From UBA1151 sp963579925 (GTDB taxonomy: Bacteria; Chloroflexota; Dehalococcoidia; Lucifugimonadales; Lucifugimonadaceae): DNA of 12,533 bases. The translations under genes and the position numbers were made by a program. The notes below the pieces were generated by a model. It was given only the letters and a program-made list of their open reading frames with translations. It made no database searches and was not told the origin of the DNA. The stretch spans positions 1 to 12,533 of the forward strand of contig CAUZJA010000066.1 in assembly GCA_963579925.1 (NCBI GenBank), given 5' to 3'. This document shows positions 7,330 through 12,533 of this stretch, piece after piece (the first letter of the stretch is position 1; every line of letters starts with the position of its first letter).

Positions 7330-7351
7330 TTGACGAAAACTTGACCAAAAC
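7330..7351 (+). repeat. Tandem 11-bp direct repeat, operator-like
   Basis: TTGACGAAAAC (7330-7340) is followed immediately by TTGACCAAAAC (7341-7351), with one mismatch in eleven bases. An 11-bp period places both half-sites on the same face of the helix, as in tandem sites for PhoB/OmpR-type response regulators. The repeat ends 49 bp upstream of the shared AGCGTATACT element. I do not see it upstream of operon 1. The regulator's identity is unknown. Confidence 0.5.
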
Positions 7352-7400
7352 GCTGATGGTTCAACTCAATTCTGACTCTTATACTTAATCGAGATACACG

Positions 7401-7421
7401 AGCGTATACTGAAAAATTGTG
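7401..7421 (+). promoter_or_regulatory. Candidate promoter element upstream of exporter operon 2
   Basis: AGCGTATACT at 7401-7410, six bases, then TTGTG at 7417-7421, matching 3265-3285 upstream of operon 1 with identical internal spacing. The flanking sequence is otherwise diverged, so the element appears selectively kept since the duplication. TATACT could serve as a -10 hexamer; a clear -35 is not seen. Confidence 0.45.
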
Positions 7422-7484
7422 TTGAAGTAGTGCTACCAGCGCCCCGCCCGGTTTTGACGAGACGCGATAGCCTGATCTAGATGC

Positions 7485-7493
7485 AGACGAGGA
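7485..7493 (+). promoter_or_regulatory. Ribosome binding site indicating an ACG start for A2
   Basis: AGACGAGGA at 7485-7493 is followed by six bases (TTTGTC) and then ACG at 7500, in frame with A2. Starting there gives a protein of 619 residues, against 618 for A1, and restores the N-terminal segment shared by both. The first in-frame ATG is at 7623 and has no such site upstream. Confidence 0.55.
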
Positions 7494-7499
7494 TTTGTC

Positions 7500-9359
7500 A
7501 CGACAGTAGCAGCATCAGGACAGGACCCGGCCTCAAAGGCCGCCCGCGAACGTAGAAGCAAGCGGATCCGCATCACTGACTCCGAACTTACGGGGGCCGG
7601 TGCTGTTTGGCGTATCGCCAAAATGACGCTGGGATATAAGTGGCATTTTGGTGCCTCCGTGCTCGCCGCCATAATCTCCTCAATTCTCTTTCTGCTCATT
7701 CCGCGCCTGCTTGGCGAAGGCGTGGACAAGGCCTTTCTGGCCATCCAAGATGAAACCATAACCCGATCCGATGTGCAGGGAGATCTGATCACAGTCGCCC
7801 TGCTGGTGATTCTTGTGTCAACTCTGCGCGGTACGTTCGGCTTCTTCCAGATGTATCTTGGCGAAACGCTGGCGCAGCGAGTTGCATCACGCATGCGCTT
7901 GATCTACTTCGAAAAGCTCCAGGCGCTCAGCTTCAGTTTTCACGACGGGGTTCACACAGGGCAGTTGATGTCCCGTGGACTTTCGGACGTTGAAGGCGTT
8001 CGCATGTTCGTGCAGAGCGGAATGGTGCAGGTATTCCGCGTAGTCATCATGCTCGTGGCGGCGGCAATATTGATGTCATTTCTGGACTGGCAGCTCGCTC
8101 TCATCAGCTTGAGCTTTGTTCCATTCCTGGTGCTCCGCAGCGCAATGATGCGGCTGCGACTCCGAGTGATCTGGAAGCAGATTCAAGATGCACTTGGGGA
8201 CCTTTCCACCACCATGGAAGAAAACTTATCTGGCATAAAAGTAGTCCGGGCATTCTCTGCCCAGCGATATGAGGAAGCGAAATTTGACGTCGGCGCCCGT
8301 GAGGTCGTTGACCTGAGGATGAAGGCCGCCAAGATTCAGGCTAGTGGCGGTACCGCTATGTCCTTCGCCTTTCTCGTCGCCTGGGCGATCGTGCTCTGGT
8401 TTGGCGGTGAGAAGGTCATTCAACAAGAGTTAACGGTTGGCGAACTCGCACAGTTCTTTACCTACCTGGCAATTCTCCAGTTCCCGGTTCGGATGATCCC
8501 AATGCTGGTCAACGCGGTAGCCCGTGCGGCTGGCGCCGGTGGCCGCCTCTATGAGGTACTGGACATTAATCCCGCGATTGCAGACAAGCCCGGTTCCAAA
8601 CCGCTGAACATTACGGGTAGTGTCGTGAAATTTGAGGACGTTTCATTCGGATACCACGGCGTTCCAGCACTAGAGCACATTAGCTTTGAAGCGCGTCCGG
8701 ATCACACAATTGGCATTGTTGGCGCACCCGGTAGCGGTAAGTCATCAATCGCCCATCTTTTGCCTCGGTTTTACGATCCTGACTCCGGTCACATTACAGT
8801 TGATGGCGTTGACTTGACTGATGTCACCACACGATCAGTCAGAAGCGCTGTGGGCCTCATCCAGCAGGATCCATTCCTGTTTGACGGCACCATCAAAGAC
8901 AACATTCGCTACGGCGAGATGGAAGCCTCAGATGAGACTGTCATTGAGGCCGCCAAGATTGCGCAGATCCATGATTTCATCGATCAGCTTCCACTGAAGT
9001 ACGATTCAGAAATTGGCGAGCGCGGTACCGGCCTCTCAGGCGGTCAGCGACAGCGGGTAGCGATTGCCAGAACTCTCCTCACTGGCCCACCGGTGCTTAT
9101 ATTTGACGACTCCACTTCAAGCGTGGACGCCGGAACTGACGCTCGTATCCGTCAGGAGCTTGGCAGGGTGGCAAAGGGGCGCACGACGATCATCATTGCG
9201 CACCGTCTCAGCTCGCTAATGCACGCGCAGGAGATCCTGGTGCTTGACACCGGCCGCATCGTGGAGCGAGGAAATCATGATGACCTCATTGCTCTGGGTG
9301 GCCGCTACTCCGAACTGTGGAGCCTGCAGCAGAAGCAGGCCACGGAGATAGACGAGTAA
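7500..9359 (+). CDS. Heterodimeric ABC exporter half A2 (degenerate ATP site; no canonical start codon)
   Basis: Paralogue of A1 with the same architecture. Numbering from ACG 7500: Walker A GAPGSGKS (Lys414), Q-loop Gln456, LSGGQ (512-516), Walker B VLIFD with Asp537 in place of the catalytic Glu, and switch His568. It aligns with A1 without a gap from its Met42 (ATG 7623) to the end, about 400 of 578 residues identical. Homology continues upstream of that ATG (ERRSKRIRITDSELTGAGAVWRI against KRRSTRTRITGSDLTGASAVWRI), yet the open frame back to its TGA at 7473-7475 has no ATG, GTG or TTG. ACG at 7500 is the best candidate start; a mutated ATG or a base-call error are alternatives. If translated only from 7623, it would lose the basic N-terminus and elbow helix. 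TAA overlaps the B2 ATG by one base (TAATG). Confidence 0.9.
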   Translation, partial: TTVAASGQDPASKAARERRSKRIRITDSELTGAGAVWRIAKMTLGYKWHFGASVLAAIISSILFLLIPRLLGEGVDKAFLAIQDETITRSDVQGDLITVALLVILVSTLRGTFGFFQMYLGETLAQRVASRMRLIYFEKLQALSFSFHDGVHTGQLMSRGLSDVEGVRMFVQSGMVQVFRVVIMLVAAAILMSFLDWQLALISLSFVPFLVLRSAMMRLRLRVIWKQIQDALGDLSTTMEENLSGIKVVRAFSAQRYEEAKFDVGAREVVDLRMKAAKIQASGGTAMSFAFLVAWAIVLWFGGEKVIQQELTVGELAQFFTYLAILQFPVRMIPMLVNAVARAAGAGGRLYEVLDINPAIADKPGSKPLNITGSVVKFEDVSFGYHGVPALEHISFEARPDHTIGIVGAPGSGKSSIAHLLPRFYDPDSGHITVDGVDLTDVTTRSVRSAVGLIQQDPFLFDGTIKDNIRYGEMEASDETVIEAAKIAQIHDFIDQLPLKYDSEIGERGTGLSGGQRQRVAIARTLLTGPPVLIFDDSTSSVDAGTDARIRQELGRVAKGRTTIIIAHRLSSLMHAQEILVLDTGRIVERGNHDDLIALGGRYSELWSLQQKQATEIDE

Positions 9360-9361
9360 TG
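9344..9361 (+). promoter_or_regulatory. Embedded ribosome binding site and one-base stop/start overlap, A2 to B2
   Basis: GGAG at 9344-9347 inside the last codons of A2 (...TEIDE) sits eleven bases before the ATG at 9359-9361, which shares its A with the TAA of A2. This is the same arrangement as 5197-5214 and fixes the B2 start at 9359 rather than the in-frame GTG at 9317, which lies within A2. Confidence 0.6.
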
Positions 9362-11260
9362 GCATCTATCTTTAGAAAACTCACTCCTGGGAAGTCTGAC
9401 AAAGATCGCGAGCGACCTGCCAACGCGGCAGAGGAACACTCTCGACTTCACGAGTCTGATGATGAGTTGTTCGCTGAGTTGGACTCAACCGTATTCCAGC
9501 GATTCTACTACTACACGTCCCCTTACAAGCGTGCTCTGCTTGTTGCCACTATCGCGGTCCTTGGCTTCACGCTTGCCAACCTGGCAGTACCGCTGATCGT
9601 AAAAATTGGCATTGACAGTGCTATTGCCAACAAAGATTCATCGCTGCTGGCAATCGTTGGCATCGCGCTGATCGTTACGGCGCTGATTCAGTGGGTAGCC
9701 AACTACCTGCAACGAATTCTCATGACCCGGCTCGCGCTTGAAGTTTTGTATGACATTCGGGCGGATATGTTCATGCAGCTTCAGCGCCTTGGTATGTCTT
9801 TCTCAGACAAGACGCCTGTGGGAAGCCTGATGGCACGAATGTTTGGTGACGTTGGAGCGCTTCAGGAGATGCTTGAATCTTCGCTTGAGGTGATTGCTGA
9901 CCTTCTGACCATCGTTGGCATCATCCTAGTGCTCTTGATTCTAGATTGGCAGATGGCGCTCATCGCGCTGTCCGTAATGCCGCTTCTCTTCTTGATCAGA
10001 GTCGTCTGGCAGCCTCTTGCTCGAAAAGCTTTCCTGCGTATGCGACGCAACTCTTCCATTGTGGGTGTCTACCTGGATCAGAACGTCAGCGGAATCCGGG
10101 TGATCCAGGCATCAAATCGACAGACTGCCAACGAAGACATCATGAGCGGCAAGATCAGCACATTCTTCATGTCTGCCAACAAGGCGGCTCGGCTTGGTGG
10201 CGTGCTTATGCCAACGGTGGAACTACTCACCGGAACAGCGCTGGCACTGGTCATCATCATTGGTGGAATGCGGGTGCTTGACGGCGAGATGGGAGTCGGC
10301 ACGATGATCGCCTTCCTCCTCTACGTGCAGCGCTTCTTTGAGCCGATTAGGACGCTCACGATGCACTACGCAATTCTCCAGCGCGCCGTGGCTTCTGGAC
10401 ACCGCATTTTCGAGTTGCTTGATATCCCAATTGGTGTCAAAGACAAAGAAGAACCTGTGACGCTCAATGACCCTCAGGGTGAAGTGCAGTTCAAGGACGT
10501 TACGTTTGGCTACGATCCGGAACGGCCCATCCTGCGCAACATCAATTTCACGGCAAGCCCCGGCCAGACCGTAGCTATCGTGGGCCCAACCGGCTCAGGC
10601 AAGACCAGTCTCATGGCGCTCGCCCACAGGTTCTATGACGTTCAAGGTGGGCAGGTTCTGCTTGACGGGGTAGACGTTCGCGATATCAAACAAGACTCCA
10701 TTGGGAATGCCATGGGCATGGTTCTTCAAGAGCCGTTTCTGTTCTCACAGACCGTGATGGAGAACGTCCGCTATAACACTCGCTATGCCACTCGCGAGGA
10801 TGTGGTGAACGCTTGTAGGACGATAGGCGCGCATGACTTCATCATGCAGCTCGATGATGGCTACGACACGATTCTCGAGCAGCGCGGCTCCAACCTGTCG
10901 GTTGGTCAGCGACAGCTAATCAGCTTCGCCCGTGCGCTGGTTGCGAACACAAAGATTTTGATCCTTGATGAGGCCACGGCCAACATCGACAGCTACACAG
11001 AGAAGGTCATCCAGGAAGCGCTGCAGAAGCTGCTGACTGGTCGAACAGCGCTAGTCATCGCACACCGCCTCTCAACCATCAGGAACGCCGATAAGATCAT
11101 CGTCGTGCAGGCCGGTGAGATTGCTGAAGTCGGCACACACGATGAGCTGATCGAGCTTGACGGCCTCTACGCGAGCCTCTGGACGACGAACTATTCTTCG
11201 TTCGACGATATCGCCGACAACTCGGACGAAGTCATCGAGGCACCAGCCGCCAGCACGTAG
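9359..11260 (+). CDS. Heterodimeric ABC exporter half B2 (catalytic half)
   Basis: A 633-residue paralogue of B1 and the presumed partner of A2. The N-terminal ~25 residues (MASIFRKLTPGKSD...) differ from B1; thereafter the acidic LHESDDELFAELDS (30-43), six membrane helices (~59-330) and the NBD align without gaps. Motifs: Walker A GPTGSGKT (Lys415), Q-loop Gln457, variant signature LSVGQ (513-517), Walker B KILILD with catalytic Glu538, and switch His569. The C-terminal acidic tail (FDDIADNSDEVIE) ends in the same APAAST as B1. Differences from B1 are concentrated in the first helices and around residues 86-118 and 253-275, that is in membrane and extracytoplasmic or coupling regions, which would fit substrate divergence (inference). 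Ends in TAG; no clear terminator follows. Confidence 0.95.
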   Translation: MASIFRKLTPGKSDKDRERPANAAEEHSRLHESDDELFAELDSTVFQRFYYYTSPYKRALLVATIAVLGFTLANLAVPLIVKIGIDSAIANKDSSLLAIVGIALIVTALIQWVANYLQRILMTRLALEVLYDIRADMFMQLQRLGMSFSDKTPVGSLMARMFGDVGALQEMLESSLEVIADLLTIVGIILVLLILDWQMALIALSVMPLLFLIRVVWQPLARKAFLRMRRNSSIVGVYLDQNVSGIRVIQASNRQTANEDIMSGKISTFFMSANKAARLGGVLMPTVELLTGTALALVIIIGGMRVLDGEMGVGTMIAFLLYVQRFFEPIRTLTMHYAILQRAVASGHRIFELLDIPIGVKDKEEPVTLNDPQGEVQFKDVTFGYDPERPILRNINFTASPGQTVAIVGPTGSGKTSLMALAHRFYDVQGGQVLLDGVDVRDIKQDSIGNAMGMVLQEPFLFSQTVMENVRYNTRYATREDVVNACRTIGAHDFIMQLDDGYDTILEQRGSNLSVGQRQLISFARALVANTKILILDEATANIDSYTEKVIQEALQKLLTGRTALVIAHRLSTIRNADKIIVVQAGEIAEVGTHDELIELDGLYASLWTTNYSSFDDIADNSDEVIEAPAAST

Positions 11261-11321
11261 CAGAAGCGGAGCTGTTACTGGCGGTGAGGCCGCGGGGATT
11301 AGCCCATCTGCTCGCCATCGA

Positions 11322-11338
11322 AGTTAGCCTTCCTAACT
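11322..11338. repeat. Small perfect hairpin after exporter operon 2
   Basis: AGTTAG (11322-11327), a five-base loop CCTTC, and CTAACT (11333-11338). It lies 62 bp past the B2 stop. There is no following T-tract, so an intrinsic terminator is doubtful; it may be a weak processing or stability hairpin, or chance. Confidence 0.25.
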
Positions 11339-11393
11339 GCTCATGCGCAATTAAGCCTTTTGGGATGACCTTGGAGGGGACTGTGAAAGTGCG

Positions 11394-11417
11394 GTAAGCA
11401 GCACGTGCTCAGCTTAC
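11394..11417. repeat. Palindrome just upstream of the kinase gene
   Basis: AGCACGTGCT (11400-11409) is a perfect 10-bp palindrome, flanked by GTAAGC (11394-11399) and GCTTAC (11412-11417), giving a larger dyad with a two-base bulge. Its position 11-34 bp before the first possible kinase start suggests an operator or promoter-proximal protein site. With no central loop it is better seen as DNA dyad symmetry than as an RNA hairpin. Confidence 0.4.
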
Positions 11418-11427
11418 TTCGCTTATC

Positions 11428-12042
11428 ATGCTCGGCACTATGCCTTCTGAGCGAGTACAGCGGCGAATTGACAACCTGCTGGATCAGGCCGAGACAGCGG
11501 TCGAATCCACGGAATGGGATCGCGTTCGGGAGCTTTCCGACGCTGTCCTCAGGGTCGATCCTGATAACGAAGACGCAAAGTCCTTCCTCCAGATAGCTGG
11601 AGACGACCACCCCTCCTCGGCTGGCGAAGGCAATCCGATGGCTTCTGTTCCATCTGTCGGTCCCTCCGAAGTTCCCACGTCATTCGCCAATGGCCGCTAC
11701 GAGGTCAAGAGCCTCCTCGGGGAAGGCGGCAAAAAGAAGGTCTACCTTGCCCATGACACTACCCTCGATCGTGACGTCGCGTTCGGCCTGATCAAGGCAG
11801 AAGGTCTGGATCTGGAAGGACGCCAGCGAATTAACCGCGAAGCACAGGCGATGGCACGATTGGGCGACCACCCTAATCTCATGCCGATATTTGATCTCGG
11901 TGAAGAAAATGGCCAGCCCTACATGGTCCAGCCGCTCATGGTCGGTGGCGATGTAGAAGCACTGATTTCGGGCGCAGATGAAGGCAAGCTATCTCTGGAA
12001 GACGCATTGCGCATTAGCATTGAGATATGTCGTGGTCTGTAG
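11428..12042 (+). CDS. Ser/Thr protein kinase, N-terminal part, ended by in-frame TAG
   Basis: The first 204 residues of a bacterial Hanks-type kinase. Residues 6-57 form a TPR-like helical pair (RRIDNLLDQAE... AVLRVDPDNEDAKSFL), then a linker, then the kinase N-lobe from Tyr91. The glycine loop LGEGGKKKV has Lys where the third glycine usually is, the ATP-anchoring lysine is probably Lys123 (GLIKAEG) and its salt-bridge partner Glu138 (NREAQAM). The frame meets TAG at 12040-12042, right after CRGL, and the catalytic loop follows in the same frame (next entry). A second ATG at 11440 (MPSERVQRR) is a plausible alternative start and fits my memory of relatives better. No Shine-Dalgarno precedes either, so a leaderless start is possible. 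As it stands, this product would lack the catalytic Asp and be inactive. Confidence 0.8.
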   Translation: MLGTMPSERVQRRIDNLLDQAETAVESTEWDRVRELSDAVLRVDPDNEDAKSFLQIAGDDHPSSAGEGNPMASVPSVGPSEVPTSFANGRYEVKSLLGEGGKKKVYLAHDTTLDRDVAFGLIKAEGLDLEGRQRINREAQAMARLGDHPNLMPIFDLGEENGQPYMVQPLMVGGDVEALISGADEGKLSLEDALRISIEICRGL

Positions 12043-12525
12043 TTCGCCCACGCTAAGGGCATCATTCACCGGGACCTGAAACCCGGCAACGTCTGGCTCA
12101 CGGATGATGGCACTGTTCGCATCGGCGACTTCGGCCTGGCACTCTCACTCGACCGTTCCCGTCTTACTCAGGAGAAGGTCATGGTTGGTACGGTCGGTTA
12201 CATGCCGCCGGAGCAGGCCGCGGGTGGCGATGTTACCGGGCAAGCTGACCTCTACTCCCTGGGTGCCATGCTCTATGAGATGGTCACCGGCCGTCCACCA
12301 TTTATGGGTGACGATGACATCGCCATAATCGGCCAGCACATCAATACCCCGCCAGTCGCGCCAAGTTGGCACAACCAGTCACTCCCTCAGACGTTGGACT
12401 CTCTCATCATCCGCCTGTTGTCTAAGGACCCGACCGAGAGACCAGATAGCGCTACAGAACACTGTGGTGGTCCCGGTCGTCTGAACAGCGATGTGGGGTG
12501 TTATAAGTGGAATCTCCTGCCGTAG
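12043..12525 (+). CDS. Ser/Thr protein kinase, catalytic part continuing in frame after the TAG
   Basis: The direct in-frame continuation of the kinase. Numbered from ATG 11428 with the TAG as codon 205: FAHAKGIIHRDLKPGN gives catalytic Asp216, Lys218 and Asn221; GDFG gives the metal-binding Asp234; MPPEQ gives Glu262 of the APE-like motif; DLYSLGAMLYEM and the final RLLSKDPTERP (329-339) complete the C-lobe. The only internal ATG that could restart translation with a reasonable length is at 12181, past HRD and DFG, so re-initiation would not rescue activity. After SATE (341-344) the sequence becomes HCGGPGRLNSDVG..., unlike the usual helix at the end of the domain, and stops at 12523-12525; relatives I recall continue into further domains. 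A second lesion near 12455 is therefore possible. The two kinase parts are best regarded as one interrupted gene. Confidence 0.75.
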   Translation, partial: FAHAKGIIHRDLKPGNVWLTDDGTVRIGDFGLALSLDRSRLTQEKVMVGTVGYMPPEQAAGGDVTGQADLYSLGAMLYEMVTGRPPFMGDDDIAIIGQHINTPPVAPSWHNQSLPQTLDSLIIRLLSKDPTERPDSATEHCGGPGRLNSDVGCYKWNLLP

Positions 12526-12533
12526 ATTACGCT

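Larger units (their letters stand above)
7126..7499. other. Long intergenic region between the two exporter operons
   Basis: This 374-bp stretch has no convincing gene on either strand. It holds, in order, an unremarkable 5' part with no clear terminator for operon 1, a copy of CCTGCCACCTTTC (7295-7307) that resembles the reverse complement of 3111-3123, an 11-bp tandem direct repeat (7330-7351), an AT-richer segment with two TATACT hexamers (7380-7385 and 7405-7410), the conserved AGCGTATACT-N6-TTGTG element (7401-7421) and a ribosome binding site (7485-7493). It is most likely the promoter and control region of the second operon. Confidence 0.6.
3356..11260 (+). repeat. Tandem duplication of a two-gene exporter operon (units 3356-7125 and 7500-11260)
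   Basis: Two head-to-tail units of about 3.8 kb, each encoding a degenerate half followed by a catalytic half with a one-base overlap. Protein identity for the A halves is about 69% by hand count, with no indel over 578 residues; the B halves align without a gap over about 600. The intergenic regions share only short elements. The divergence means the duplication is old or the second pair arrived from a related source; it is not a recent assembly duplicate. Confidence 0.85.

Noticed and set aside
7454..7483. TTGACG (7454-7459) with TAGATG (7478-7483) as a promoter
   Set aside because: The -10 match is poor and a start there would leave almost no leader; the conserved element at 7401-7421 is better placed.
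7623..7625. ATG 7623 as the true start of exporter half A2
   Set aside because: No ribosome binding site precedes it, and clear homology to A1 (LTGAGAVWRI and the basic stretch) continues upstream in the same frame.
7433..7894. Antisense open frame of 153 residues across the A2 start
   Set aside because: Composition and position fit a shadow of the A2 reading frame; no start signal or protein features were seen.
9317..9358. Upstream in-frame GTG start for B2
   Set aside because: It would overlap A2 by 43 bases; the ATG at 9359 has an embedded Shine-Dalgarno and matches the one-base overlap seen in operon 1.
12040..12042. Genome-wide reassignment of TAG to an amino acid
   Set aside because: TAG is the natural terminator of A1, B2, the aldo/keto reductase and the nitroreductase, each at the expected protein end.

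Overview
The window is about 12.5 kb of moderately GC-rich bacterial DNA, densely packed with short intergenic gaps and several stop/start overlaps. The protein families are consistent with a member of the Chloroflexota, possibly the SAR202/Dehalococcoidia side. That placement rests mainly on the kinase at the right end, whose LGEGGKKKVYLAHD loop and TPR-like N-terminus I recall from that group. It is an inference from memory, not a search result. TAG ends several intact genes, so the standard code is in use.

Layout, left to right. (1) 1-1226 (+): the end of an ABC-2 type ATPase subunit and its membrane permease. The permease tail appears shifted out of frame at a run of six G. (2) 1278-2192 (+): an aldo/keto reductase. 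(3) 3075-2216 (-): a two-gene operon, pterin-4a-carbinolamine dehydratase then a nitroreductase, overlapping by ATGA. It converges on the reductase. (4) 3356-11260 (+): two complete operons in tandem, each encoding a heterodimeric type IV ABC exporter with one catalytically degenerate half (A) and one intact half (B). (5) 11428-12525 (+): a Ser/Thr protein kinase of the fused TPR/kinase type, interrupted by an in-frame TAG just before its catalytic loop.

How the exporters work together. The A halves (A1 3356-5212, A2 7500-9359) carry a canonical LSGGQ signature but have Asp where the catalytic Glu follows Walker B. The B halves (B1 5212-7125, B2 9359-11260) carry the catalytic Glu but a variant LSVGQ signature. 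This is the complementary pattern of TM287/288- and BmrCD-like exporters, giving one consensus and one degenerate ATP site per dimer. The copies are old: A1 and A2 align without a gap over the last 578 residues with about 400 identities (about 69%, counted by hand), and B1/B2 align gaplessly over about 600 residues. Both operons keep a one-base stop/start overlap between A and B with a Shine-Dalgarno inside the end of A. Both keep a shared upstream element, AGCGTATACT-N6-TTGTG, at nearly the same distance from the start.

The most notable points are the duplicated exporter, the absence of a normal start codon for A2 (ACG in exactly the expected place behind a ribosome binding site), an 11-bp tandem operator-like repeat upstream of only the second operon, and the amber codon in the kinase. 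Three independent single-base lesions in one window raise the question of sequencing error versus real decay or recoding. I see no mobile element, CRISPR array, tRNA or rRNA.
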